Below, piece after piece: positions 1 through 8,527 of a stretch of DNA of 64,000 bases. Source of the stretch: Sphingobacterium humi (GTDB lineage Bacteria > Bacteroidota > Bacteroidia > Sphingobacteriales > Sphingobacteriaceae); assembly GCF_009768885.1 (NCBI RefSeq), contig NZ_WSQA01000007.1, positions 1-64,000 on the forward strand, given 5' to 3'. Under the pieces are notes generated by a model. It searched no databases. It had not been told where the DNA came from and saw only the letters and a program-made list of their open reading frames with translations. The position numbers and the translations under genes are program-made. Positions within the stretch are counted from its first letter, which is position 1. Each line of letters opens with the position of its first letter.

Positions 1-84
1 CATAACCGTTGTAAACGTGCTCTTCCCAACGCCCCCTTTTTGGCTTGAAAAAGCAATGAATTTTGTCCTGTTTGTTGCTTCCAT
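1..84 (-). CDS. ParA/MinD-family ATPase, 5' end only (conjugation TraA-type)
   Basis: Only the first 28 codons are inside the window; the gene runs off the left edge on the minus strand. They encode a short basic leader followed by a deviant Walker A motif, KGGVGKST, at about residues 17-24. That motif defines the ParA/MinD/Soj ATPase family. In CTnDOT-like Bacteroidota elements a ParA-type gene (often called traA) starts the transfer operon and is divergent from mobA, which is exactly this arrangement. The role in transfer or partition is inferred from family and context, as the rest of the protein cannot be seen. The ATG at 82-84 is the only sensible start just before the Walker motif. Confidence 0.8.
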   Translation of the reverse strand, partial: MEATNRTKFIAFSSQKGGVGKSTFTTVM

Positions 85-741
85 TTCTATTCTATTTTTA
101 AGTTTCTATTTCCGTGGACTGCCTGCCATCCGGCGTGAAACAGGGCTGTCATCCCTGCACACCGTCCGGCAGTCTTGATACAATCCCGTCTGTCGGGCTT
201 GCCGTCATTCGTTCAGTCAGCCGTGCCGTCGTTCCGGCTTTCACACAGACAAGACCGATGGCTTGCCTGTCGTCCTGCCTGTTGGAATGGCTACCGGATA
301 GTTTTCATGCCGTCCGGCATTCCTGCGCTCCGTCTTTCACAACTGCCATCGGGAGCGGATGCCTGCAAACAGGCTTGCGTGACTGATAGCGCAAAGAAGC
401 AGGTTATTCCGCTCCATTGATTTAAAGCGGTAATCCACGGCATTTTTTGGCAATGTTTGGTCGTGGCGGATAGGTCAATGCTTTGAAAAAGCTACCCTTA
501 CTTTGTAAGGGCTTAAATGCAAAGGGTGAATGGAAAAATCATTGGAGAATGGAAGTTATGGGCGGAACGGCGCAAAGCCGTTTTTTTCCGCTTTACTCAA
601 TCCGCATCCGCCGATAGGCGGACGGATTTTCTGTTCACCCGAACAGAGCAAGTTATGTTTTGAGGCACTCGAAACCCGTTTCGTGCCTCAAAACCACTTG
701 CCCTTGCAGGGAGCTTTAAAACACCCTCCGAAGTCGGGGTT
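85..741. other. Non-coding spacer between parA and mobA
   Basis: This 657-base divergent spacer has no convincing gene. The first 330 bases are GC-rich and contain many related short words (variants of TGCCGTC and CCGTCCGGC) plus the hairpin GCCTG-CAAA-CAGGC near 361-374. The right third (about 600-700) holds three stacked inverted repeats, listed separately as a possible transfer origin. Short open frames here lack family resemblance and are probably chance products of the GC-rich repeats. Confidence 0.6.
607..693. promoter_or_regulatory. Candidate oriT: three stacked inverted repeats upstream of mobA
   Basis: Three inverted repeats lie in 87 bases: TCCGCC/GGCGGA (607-612 and 617-622), CTGTTC/GAACAG (631-636 and 641-646), and a long one with TTTTGAGGCA (658-667) pairing TGCCTCAAAA (684-693) plus an inner CGAAAC/GTTTCG stem (670-675 and 678-683). 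Mobilisable Bacteroidota elements carry oriT next to their mob genes, and relaxases and their accessory proteins bind such repeats. The oriT assignment is inference; the nick site cannot be placed. Confidence 0.45.
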
Positions 742-756
742 TTGTTGGATATTAAA

Positions 757-1206
757 ATGGATTTTATAATGAATGGAAAAGAGAAAAAGGAACAGAACAA
801 AGGTGGGCGCAAGCCTAAAGCAAACCCAAGCATCCACCGTTATGTATTTCGTCTTACGGACGAAGAAAATGCCAAATTCCTTACATTGTTTGAGCAATCG
901 GGAATGAAAGTAATGGCACATTTTATTACAGCCTGCATCTTTCAGAAGCCAGTCAAGACCGTAAAAATTGACATGGATGCAGTCGATTTTCATACGAGGC
1001 TGACCAATTTTTATAGCCAGTTCAGAGCGGTTGGCGTGAATTACAACCAAATCGTGAAGATACTTTACCGCAATTTCTCGGAAAAAAAGGCATCGGCCTA
1101 CCTCTTTAAACTGGAAAAGCAGACGGCAGAAATGGCGGACTTGTGCCGGAAAGTGATTGAGCTAACACAGGAATTTGAAAAAGAACACTTGCAAAAACAC
1201 AGATAA
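757..1206 (+). CDS. mobA: MobA-type relaxosome accessory protein
   Basis: A small basic protein (about 150 aa) that begins with a Lys/Arg-rich segment and continues with a ribbon-helix-helix-like region (RYVFRLTDEENAKF), then a helical C-terminal half containing the GVNYNQI motif seen in Bacteroidota MobA and MobC-type accessory proteins. Such proteins bind oriT and recruit the relaxase. It is followed, one base after its stop codon, by mobB, so the two are co-transcribed and probably translationally coupled. The first ATG is at 757 and a second is at 769; neither has a strong ribosome-binding site, which is usual in this phylum. The assignment is firm by context and sequence type. Confidence 0.85.
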   Translation: MDFIMNGKEKKEQNKGGRKPKANPSIHRYVFRLTDEENAKFLTLFEQSGMKVMAHFITACIFQKPVKTVKIDMDAVDFHTRLTNFYSQFRAVGVNYNQIVKILYRNFSEKKASAYLFKLEKQTAEMADLCRKVIELTQEFEKEHLQKHR

Positions 1207-1207
1207 G

Positions 1208-2506
1208 ATGATAGCAAAGATTGGCAAGGGTGAGAATTTGTACGGTGCTATTTCCTATAACCAAAAGAAGATTGACAGTGAAAACGGGCAGGTTTTGTTA
1301 TTGAACAGAATACCCGAAACGTTGGATAATACCTATTCGACAAGCTACCTGCACCAGTGTTTTGAGCCGTATCTGTCCGCAAATATCAAAACTGAAAAGC
1401 CAGTGCGCCACATATCGCTGAACCCTGATCCTGCGGATAGGGTCAGCGATGGGCAGTTCGTAAAAATGGCGCAGGAGTATATGGAGCGTATGGGGTATGG
1501 CAACCAACCTTATATCGTTTTTAAGCATACCGATATTGAACGCACCCATATCCACATCGTAACGGTCTGTGTGGGTTTGGACGGCAAGAAGCTACCGGAC
1601 AGTTACGACCATCCACGTTCGATGGCAATCTGTCGGGATTTGGAACAAACGTACAATCTTATACCTGCAACGGAAAAACAGCGCACCGGAAATGAGCAGG
1701 TATTCCGTCCGGTGGATTACAGAGCCGGAGACGTTAAGAGCCAAATCGCATCGGTGGTACGACACCTGCCGAAGTATTACGGGTACGCAAGCCTCGGCAC
1801 ATACAATGCCTTGCTTTCGCTTTTCAATATCACCGCCGAGGAAGTCAAAGGAGAATTGCAAGGACAGCCCAAAAATGGGCTTGTCTATTTTGCATTGAAC
1901 GAACAGGGAAAAAAAGCGAGCAATCCTTTTAAGGCATCCCTTTTCGGCAAGCAGGCAGGACTGGACGGACTGCAAAACCAATTCGCACAGGCTAAGGAGA
2001 AAATGAAAGCAGACCCCGTAAGAGCCGTACTCAAAAGCACCATTGAAGTGGCGATGCACACCGCTACAAACGAAACCGATTTTAAAAAGCAGTTATTGGA
2101 ACAGGGTATCAATACCGTGGTACGGCGCAACGATGAGGGGCGTATATATGGTATGACTTTTATAGACCACGAAAGCCGTACCGTTTGGAACGGTTCAGCT
2201 TTGGGCAAAAACCTATCGGCTAATGTCTTTAATGATTGGTGGAACGGGCAGGCGGTCGGGCAACGCCAAGAAACTGAAAAAGCAACCGCACAAAATCAGT
2301 CATCGACCACAGGCAACACCGTAGAGAAAGAGGAAGCCCATGCACTTTTTAACTTCCTAAATAAAGAACAGCAGACCGATGATTTGTTGATAGACGGATT
2401 GGGTGGGCTACTACCGGAGGCACAGGGCGAAGACTACGAGGAACAGGAATTTGCCAACCGTATGAAGAAAAAGAAGAAACACCGAAAACGGGGAAGACAA
2501 CAATAG
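1208..2506 (+). CDS. mobB: MobB relaxase (MobA/VirD2-like mobilisation nuclease)
   Basis: About 432 aa. The relaxase nicks oriT and stays bound to the transferred strand. An N-terminal tyrosine region (MIAKIGKGENLYGAISYN, Tyr 12/18) is a candidate for the catalytic tyrosine. The metal-binding histidine motif is clear: His107, Asp109, Arg112, His114 and His116 in HTDIERTHIHIV. The N-terminal part fits the relaxase domain family PF03432. The C-terminal half is helical and ends in a very basic Lys/Arg tail. The ATG at 1208 directly follows the mobA stop and matches the usual MIAKI start of this family, so the longer frame reading in from 1175 is rejected. Downstream lies a hairpin and then mobC. 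Confidence 0.93.
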   Translation: MIAKIGKGENLYGAISYNQKKIDSENGQVLLLNRIPETLDNTYSTSYLHQCFEPYLSANIKTEKPVRHISLNPDPADRVSDGQFVKMAQEYMERMGYGNQPYIVFKHTDIERTHIHIVTVCVGLDGKKLPDSYDHPRSMAICRDLEQTYNLIPATEKQRTGNEQVFRPVDYRAGDVKSQIASVVRHLPKYYGYASLGTYNALLSLFNITAEEVKGELQGQPKNGLVYFALNEQGKKASNPFKASLFGKQAGLDGLQNQFAQAKEKMKADPVRAVLKSTIEVAMHTATNETDFKKQLLEQGINTVVRRNDEGRIYGMTFIDHESRTVWNGSALGKNLSANVFNDWWNGQAVGQRQETEKATAQNQSSTTGNTVEKEEAHALFNFLNKEQQTDDLLIDGLGGLLPEAQGEDYEEQEFANRMKKKKKHRKRGRQQ

Positions 2507-2519
2507 CTTTTTTGACCAT

Positions 2520-2549
2520 CAAAGACCAGGATTAACATCTTGGTCTTTG
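2520..2549 (+). terminator. Hairpin between mobB and mobC
   Basis: CAAAGACCA (2520-2528) pairs with TGGTCTTTG (2541-2549) around a 12-base loop, 14 bases after the mobB stop. It is followed by a short T-rich stretch. It could terminate part of the mobAB transcript or stabilise its 3' end before mobC. Confidence 0.5.
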
Positions 2550-2656
2550 TGGTTTTTAAAGTTACTGTCAAACTAAGCCACCAAAAGCCATCCGACCCCC
2601 CTTTGTATAAGTGCTTTTAAATAGCCTCTAAATTCCCTACACTAATTTTTTTTGTT

Positions 2657-4651
2657 ATGCAAGGAGAAGACGATTTGAGAGGATTAGCCAAAATCATGGC
2701 TTTTATGCGTGCCGTAAGTATTCTTTTGGTACTGATGCACTTTTATTGGTTCTGTTACGGGTTCTTTGCCGAACGTGGATGGACACTGGAAATTATCGGT
2801 AAGATACTGACCAATTTCAACCATACCGCAGGACTTTTTTCGCACACGCTTTACACCAAGATTTTTGCCTTGCTGATGTTGGCGTTAAGCTGTCTCGGCA
2901 CTAAGGGCGTAAAGAATGAAAAGATAACATGGGCTAAGATTTACACCGCCTTAGTTATCGGCTTTGTGCTGTTCTTTCTGAACACGCCATTGTTAAAGCT
3001 GTCGGCAGGGGTTGCCACATCGCTTTACATCCTTACAACGAGTTTGGGTTATATAGCCTTGCTCATGGCAGGGGTATGGATGAGCCGACTACTTCGCAAC
3101 AATCTGATGGACGATGTTTTCAATAATGAAAACGAGAGTTTCCAACAGGAAACCCGTCTGATAGAAAATGAATACTCGGTCAATCTTCCCACAAGGTTTT
3201 TTTACAAAGGCAAGTGGAACAATGGATGGGTTAATATCGTCAACCCTTTTCGAGCTTCGATTGTACTTGGTACTCCCGGCTCCGGAAAATCCTACGCCAT
3301 CGTAAACAACTACATCAAGCAACATATCGAAAAAGGGTTTGCGATGTATATCTACGATTTCAAGTTTGACGACCTTTCCACGATTGCCTACAACCATTTG
3401 CTGAAACACTCCGATAAGTATAAGGTAAAGCCCAAGTTTTATGTTATCAACTTTGACGACCCACGCCGTAGCCACCGATGCAATCCGCTAAGCCCTGCCT
3501 TTATGACGGATATATCCGATGCCTACGAAGCCTCTTATACCATCATGCTTAACCTTAACAGGTCGTGGATTTTGAAGCAAGGGGATTTTTTCGTGGAAAG
3601 CCCAATTATATTGCTTGCCTCAATCATTTGGTTTCTGAAAATCTATGAAGATGGAAAGTACTGCACGTTTCCCCATGCTATTGAATTGCTGAATAAAAAA
3701 TACGCAGACGTATTTACGATACTGACCTCATACCCCGAACTTGAAAACTATCTTTCGGCTTTCATGGATGCGTGGCAGGGCGGAGCGCAAGACCAATTGC
3801 AGGGGCAGATAGCATCGGCAAAAATTCCATTGTCACGGATGATTTCGCCACAGCTTTATTGGGTGATGACGGGGGATGATTTTTCACTGGACATCAACAA
3901 CCCCCAAGAGCCGAAAGTCTTGTGTGTGGGCAATAATCCCGACCGCCAAAATATCTATTCGTCCGCTTTGGGATTGTACAATTCGAGGATTGTAAAACTC
4001 ATCAATAAGAAAGAACGGTTAAAAAGTTCCGTTATCATAGACGAGTTGCCTACCATATATTTTCGGGGATTGGATAACCTTATCGCCACGGCACGTAGCA
4101 ATAAGGTTGCGGTATGTTTAGGCTTTCAAGACTATTCGCAATTGATAAGGGATTACGGCGATAAGGAAAGCAAGGTCATCCAAAATACCGTGGGTAATAT
4201 TTTTTCCGGTCAGGTAGTGGGCGAAACAGCTAAGAATCTAAGTGAACGCTTTGGAAAAGTGTTGCAGAAAAGGCAAAGCATGACTATCAACCGTAATGAC
4301 AAATCTACTTCTATATCCACCCAATTGGACAGCCTTATTCCGGCTTCCAAAATATCTACGTTGACACAGGGAATGTTCGTGGGGTCTGTTTCAGATAATT
4401 TTGATGAACGTATCGAGCAGAAAATATTTCATGCTGAAATCGTGGTGGATAACGAAAAGGTTTCTGCCGAAACCAAAGCCTATAAGAAGATACCGCAGAT
4501 ATTATCCTTTGCCGATGAAAACGGCAACGACAATATGAAACAGGTCATTGAAGCCAATTACCGGCAGGTCAAAGCGGACGTTGTTCATATTGTGGAAAGC
4601 GAAATGGAGCGGATTAAGAACGACCCCGATTTACAGCATTTGATACAGTAG
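2657..4651 (+). CDS. mobC: MobC coupling protein (TraG/VirD4 family ATPase)
   Basis: A 664-aa type IV coupling protein that links the relaxase-DNA complex to the conjugation channel. The N-terminal 140 residues contain several hydrophobic helices (about 17-36, 66-80, 95-110 and 120-142), as expected for membrane anchoring. Walker A is GTPGSGKS at 205-212, and Walker B is VIIDE at 459-463, followed by the conserved FQD (about 490) of VirD4-like ATPases. Length and motif spacing match MobC/TraG proteins of Bacteroidota conjugative transposons. The gene lies 150 bases after mobB in the same direction and ends opposite the SNF2 helicase gene, with a hairpin between them. Confidence 0.93.
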   Translation: MQGEDDLRGLAKIMAFMRAVSILLVLMHFYWFCYGFFAERGWTLEIIGKILTNFNHTAGLFSHTLYTKIFALLMLALSCLGTKGVKNEKITWAKIYTALVIGFVLFFLNTPLLKLSAGVATSLYILTTSLGYIALLMAGVWMSRLLRNNLMDDVFNNENESFQQETRLIENEYSVNLPTRFFYKGKWNNGWVNIVNPFRASIVLGTPGSGKSYAIVNNYIKQHIEKGFAMYIYDFKFDDLSTIAYNHLLKHSDKYKVKPKFYVINFDDPRRSHRCNPLSPAFMTDISDAYEASYTIMLNLNRSWILKQGDFFVESPIILLASIIWFLKIYEDGKYCTFPHAIELLNKKYADVFTILTSYPELENYLSAFMDAWQGGAQDQLQGQIASAKIPLSRMISPQLYWVMTGDDFSLDINNPQEPKVLCVGNNPDRQNIYSSALGLYNSRIVKLINKKERLKSSVIIDELPTIYFRGLDNLIATARSNKVAVCLGFQDYSQLIRDYGDKESKVIQNTVGNIFSGQVVGETAKNLSERFGKVLQKRQSMTINRNDKSTSISTQLDSLIPASKISTLTQGMFVGSVSDNFDERIEQKIFHAEIVVDNEKVSAETKAYKKIPQILSFADENGNDNMKQVIEANYRQVKADVVHIVESEMERIKNDPDLQHLIQ

Positions 4652-4670
4652 GGGTAAATTACAGTTTGAT

Positions 4671-4701
4671 AAATCGGACATTATATAATTATGTCCGGTT
4701 T
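4671..4701. terminator. Hairpin between convergent mobC and SNF2 helicase genes
   Basis: AAATCGGACAT (4671-4681) pairs, with one mismatch, with ATGTCCGGTTT (4691-4701). It lies between two convergent genes and has T-rich flanks in both directions, so a bidirectional terminator is the simplest reading. Confidence 0.65.
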
Positions 4702-4717
4702 ATTATTTGTCTTTAAC

Positions 4718-7700
4718 CTATAAAATATCTAACAAATCATTTTTAGAAAGACTATTAAAAAAGGAATTGTCCGTTGTGATTAAATCTTGTGCCAGTTTAC
4801 TTTTTTTCTTTTGCATATTCATAATCTTTTCTTCGACTGTATTCTTGCATATTAGGCGTACTGCCACTACATTTTTGGTTTGGCCAATTCTATAACTTCT
4901 ATCGATAGCTTGGTTTTCTGATGCTGGATTCCACCATGGGTCAACGAGATAGACATAATCTGCCTCGGTTAAGTTGAGACCCACGCCTCCTGCTTTCAGA
5001 CTGATAAGGAAAACACGTACATTTTCATTAGTTTGGAAGTTTTGAACCTTAGCCCCTCTGTCCTTTGTCTGACCTGTTAAATATTCAAAAGGAATATTTC
5101 GTGCGATAAGTTCAGCTTTAATTAGGTCAAGCATCCCGACAAATTGAGAGAATACCAGTATTTTATGTTCCTTGGATTTATTTTCAATCTGTTCTGTCAA
5201 TACTTCAATTTTTACCGCATTATCTCCCGAATGTCCCTCCTTTAGTAATACAGGCGAATTACATATCTGTCTCAATTTAGTAAGACCCGTCAGAACGTGC
5301 ATACTGTTCTTATGGATCTCTTCATCGTTCGTTGCTGATATAAATTCACGTAATTCACGCTCATAGGTATCATATACCTTGCGTTGTTCAGTATTCATAT
5401 CGCAGTAAATAACCATTTCTGTTTTTTCGGGAAGTTCTTTGGCTACTTGCTTTTTTGTTCTTCGGAGTATAAAAGGTTTAATTTTCCGTTGGAGTTCCAA
5501 AGCCCTCTTGCTGTATTCGAATTTGTCAATCGGCACGGCATAAATATCTTTAAAATGTTGCTTGCTTCCTAATAACCCAGGGCAGGCAAATGAAAGTTGT
5601 CCGTATAAATCAAAGGTGTTATTTTCTATCGGAGTACCCGTCAGTACAATTTTATTTCGGGACTGTAATAATCTTGCCGATTTGTAGCGCTCCGAATTGG
5701 GATTTTTGATAGCTTGCGATTCGTCTAAAAAAACATAATTAAATCTCATGGTTTTCAGAAAGCGAATGTCAGAAAGCAACATTCCATAACTTGTCAATAT
5801 GACCTCATATTCGTGCATATTTTCTATACTTTTTTCCCTTTCAGCTCCATAATGGAGCAACACGCTTATAGATGGAGCAAACTTTGCTATTTCTTCCTGC
5901 CAGTTAAACAATAGAGAGGTTGGAACAACAACAAGATTAGATGTATGACCGTATTTTTGTCGTTGCGAAAGGATAAATGCAATGATTTGAAGCGTTTTTC
6001 CAAGTCCCATGTCATCCGCAAGACACCCGCCAAAATTGAAACCGTCAAGAAAGTTAAGCCAATTAAGTCCCTCTCTTTGATAATCTCTTAATACTGCTTT
6101 TAAATCGGGAGATACGGCAATGTCTGGCATTTTACTAACTTTAATAAATTTCTCATTATAGCTATCAATCTCATGCCGTACCTCTGCACTCAAGACTTCT
6201 TTTTCAAACAAATCTGATATTTCGGAAAAATTGATTTTAGGAATGGCGAGTATATCTTCATCAATTTCACCAACCTGAAAATATCGTGAGATTTTTTCTA
6301 TCCACTCATCGGGTAAAATACCCTGTGTTCCATCATCCAATCTGACAAACTTACTTTTATTGCGGATAGCACGATGTACCTGCTTCAATGTTGCCTTTTT
6401 TCGTCCGAACCGAACTTTTAATTTAGCATTGAACCAGTCAATACCACTGTTTACTTCGATACTTATTTTTGCTCTGTGCGGATTGAGTTTGTTATCTTTT
6501 ATTTCATTAAACCCAAGAATGGTTATACCATCACTACGCCATATTTCAAAGGCATTTAGAAACCATTTGTCATCTAAGAACTTGTCTTTATGCAGATAGA
6601 AATATTCGTGTTCTTCAATCTGTTCTTTAAAATCGTCGTGTTGTTCCAATACCATTGAGGTAAGCCGTATTTCGGCTTCGTTATCACGTTCAATTTTAAA
6701 TTGGTTTCCATTTTGGTCTGTATCAAAAACCTGCTTTCGGGAATAAACGGGAATTTCAATGTCTCCATACTTCATTATCGGCGTAATAGATATAAAATTT
6801 CCTTCCTGATGCAGATAAATAATGCGTTCTGTCTTGTATTCTTTCTCCGCCAATTGTGCAGGAGTTGCTGGACGTATATAACTGTAATTTATATGAACAA
6901 GCTGTTCTAATGGTGCAAGTATGGATTGTAGAAATTCATTATATTTTGTGCCATGTATCAATAGAACTTCATTTTTTTCCTTAAAGAATTTAATGATCCG
7001 TAACATGTCGGGATTGTCTATCAAGTGGAATGCTTGATGATGATAAACAAAATATTCATTTCTGATAACAACATTCTTAAACGAAAGCCTAATATCATTA
7101 AAAACCAGTTCTCCAGTTATTTCAAAGAAAGGTTCCTTTTTAAAAACGGTAAGCTGTACCTCCGCTTTCAAAATTTCTAAACCAACAGGAAGCAACGATT
7201 TAGCAGAAATTGTTTCTGAAACATTTCTATCATGGTAATACACCTCCAACTCTAACGGATTTTTTACAATCAGCTTTAATGCTTCGAGGTCTGTGTCTAT
7301 GCTATCTTCGTTGTATTTATTCTGAAAGCTAACAATAGCTGTATAGAATTTGATTTCTAATGGATTCTCAGCTTTCCAGATAAGTTGCATTGGTTCAATA
7401 TTGTTGACTGGATTTTTTATTTTACCTGATTGCGTAATATCTGCCTCCATCAACAGAAAGCTTAGCTGATTGTAGTAACGATGTCTACCAATGACCAATA
7501 TTTGCCTTTTATCCGTGTCTTTTACGGCAAGTTTTTTAACAACCGATTTCCGCTGGGGAACGAGACTGTTTTTTAGTACCTGCTCATCAAATTGAAGTAG
7601 CTCTTTTACTTTTGGTTCAATATGTAACCTACTATCCGAATAACTCAAATGAAAGTAAGCATCTAAATTCGGTTCGCTTTCCAATCCATACCCCTTAGCA

Positions 7701-8056
7701 GATTGTAATAGAACTTTATGCCTAAAGGGATTATCAAAGAAAATACGAAAATTTCTTTGTTCAATCACACAATGTATAACTTCTGCCTGATGCTCACATA
7801 ATTTTGGTGTATTATTGCCACAAGAACACGATGATATAAGTGAGTTTCCCAATTGGCTCACGGCGACTTTTGGAAACCCAACTACAGAAGCTGTTTTGGT
7901 AAACACTCCAGCATTGAGTTCGAGAGAGATTGGAAAGATACTTCCAAAATCTTTCTTGTCCATAAAATTTGCGTTTTGGGTATGCTTTAACAGATCGTAC
8001 ACCGAAAGTATACTGATATTTGTATCGGATAATATATACTCTTTTGGTAACGCCAT
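4718..8056 (-). CDS. SNF2/SWI2-type DNA translocase with SWIM zinc finger
   Basis: A 1112-aa superfamily 2 ATPase of the Snf2/RapA kind. Near residues 75-100 there is a SWIM-type zinc site (SCSCGN...LCEHQ). A long middle region (about 120-640) resembles the substrate-binding part of bacterial Snf2 proteins. The motor starts near 650: Walker A DDMGLGKT at about 680-688, DESQ (in place of DEAH) at about 777, the TGTPIEN motif, and a C-terminal helicase lobe with GGVGLNLT and the arginine-finger motif QAIDRSYRIGQ near 1050. These enzymes move on double-stranded DNA without strand separation. No nuclease or methylase partner is adjacent, so its job in the element is unknown. It sits alone, convergent with mobC, in a cargo region more AT-rich than the mob genes. 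Confidence 0.92.
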   Translation of the reverse strand: MALPKEYILSDTNISILSVYDLLKHTQNANFMDKKDFGSIFPISLELNAGVFTKTASVVGFPKVAVSQLGNSLISSCSCGNNTPKLCEHQAEVIHCVIEQRNFRIFFDNPFRHKVLLQSAKGYGLESEPNLDAYFHLSYSDSRLHIEPKVKELLQFDEQVLKNSLVPQRKSVVKKLAVKDTDKRQILVIGRHRYYNQLSFLLMEADITQSGKIKNPVNNIEPMQLIWKAENPLEIKFYTAIVSFQNKYNEDSIDTDLEALKLIVKNPLELEVYYHDRNVSETISAKSLLPVGLEILKAEVQLTVFKKEPFFEITGELVFNDIRLSFKNVVIRNEYFVYHHQAFHLIDNPDMLRIIKFFKEKNEVLLIHGTKYNEFLQSILAPLEQLVHINYSYIRPATPAQLAEKEYKTERIIYLHQEGNFISITPIMKYGDIEIPVYSRKQVFDTDQNGNQFKIERDNEAEIRLTSMVLEQHDDFKEQIEEHEYFYLHKDKFLDDKWFLNAFEIWRSDGITILGFNEIKDNKLNPHRAKISIEVNSGIDWFNAKLKVRFGRKKATLKQVHRAIRNKSKFVRLDDGTQGILPDEWIEKISRYFQVGEIDEDILAIPKINFSEISDLFEKEVLSAEVRHEIDSYNEKFIKVSKMPDIAVSPDLKAVLRDYQREGLNWLNFLDGFNFGGCLADDMGLGKTLQIIAFILSQRQKYGHTSNLVVVPTSLLFNWQEEIAKFAPSISVLLHYGAEREKSIENMHEYEVILTSYGMLLSDIRFLKTMRFNYVFLDESQAIKNPNSERYKSARLLQSRNKIVLTGTPIENNTFDLYGQLSFACPGLLGSKQHFKDIYAVPIDKFEYSKRALELQRKIKPFILRRTKKQVAKELPEKTEMVIYCDMNTEQRKVYDTYERELREFISATNDEEIHKNSMHVLTGLTKLRQICNSPVLLKEGHSGDNAVKIEVLTEQIENKSKEHKILVFSQFVGMLDLIKAELIARNIPFEYLTGQTKDRGAKVQNFQTNENVRVFLISLKAGGVGLNLTEADYVYLVDPWWNPASENQAIDRSYRIGQTKNVVAVRLICKNTVEEKIMNMQKKKSKLAQDLITTDNSFFNSLSKNDLLDIL

Positions 8057-8160
8057 AAGTAACTTACAAATATTGATATAGAATAATTGAACAAAGTTCC
8101 TAAAAAAAATAGAGAGAGAAGTAAAGAAATAGGGGGATTAATAGGACAAATCACGGAATA

Positions 8161-8199
8161 CTTCTTTACCATAGCCCTGTAAGGGCTATGGTAAAGAAG
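8161..8199. terminator. Perfect 18-bp hairpin overlapping a stop codon
   Basis: CTTCTTTACCATAGCCCT (8161-8178) is perfectly complementary to 8182-8199 across a three-base loop. The right arm contains the stop codon of the minus-strand RedY-like gene (8186-8188) and its last codons. No T-run follows on the minus strand, so it may be a 3'-end stabiliser or a Rho-assisted end rather than a classic terminator. Confidence 0.6.
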
Positions 8200-8521
8200 C
8201 TACACTGACCAGATATTCGGTGATAAGAAATTGAGATTTCTCTGCGAATTGCTGAAATTCTTCTATAAAAGCTTTTATTTTGCCATCCTTTTCTACTGTT
8301 TGGTACATAGATTCGAGGCTGACAATATCTATAATTTCGATATAATCATAAGGAGATTCTAAGGTTTCATTTCCCAAGACACCAATAGTGCGTAACACTT
8401 TAAAACTTTTGTGAGAAGATAGCGTAATGTTATATTTCGCCACTTTTTCTTCAAACGCTTCAAACGCTGAACGATCTATATCTTTTTTAAGTTTGACAAA
8501 AACCAAAATAACTTTTTCCAT
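8186..8521 (-). CDS. Small RedY/HapK-like dimeric alpha-beta barrel protein
   Basis: A 111-aa protein without signal peptide. The pattern beta-strand (VILVFVKLK), helix (DRSAFEAFEEKV), strands and a C-terminal helix resembles the dimeric ferredoxin-like fold seen in RedY-like (HapK) and EthD-type proteins, some of which act in small-molecule biosynthesis. I recognise the family only loosely. It lies six bases downstream of the SDR oxidoreductase on the same strand, so the two are one operon, and a substrate-handling or monooxygenase-like role beside that enzyme is a guess. Its stop codon lies inside a long perfect hairpin. Confidence 0.55.
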   Translation of the reverse strand: MEKVILVFVKLKKDIDRSAFEAFEEKVAKYNITLSSHKSFKVLRTIGVLGNETLESPYDYIEIIDIVSLESMYQTVEKDGKIKAFIEEFQQFAEKSQFLITEYLVSVASLP

Positions 8522-8527
8522 AATTAA

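Noticed and set aside
114..420. Two short open frames on the plus strand in the parA-mobA spacer
   Set aside because: No family resemblance, composition driven by GC-rich repeated words, and they overlap each other in different frames.
530..769. A 79-codon open frame just before mobA
   Set aside because: It runs through the three stacked hairpins of the candidate oriT and into the mobA start; the protein looks like translated repeat sequence.
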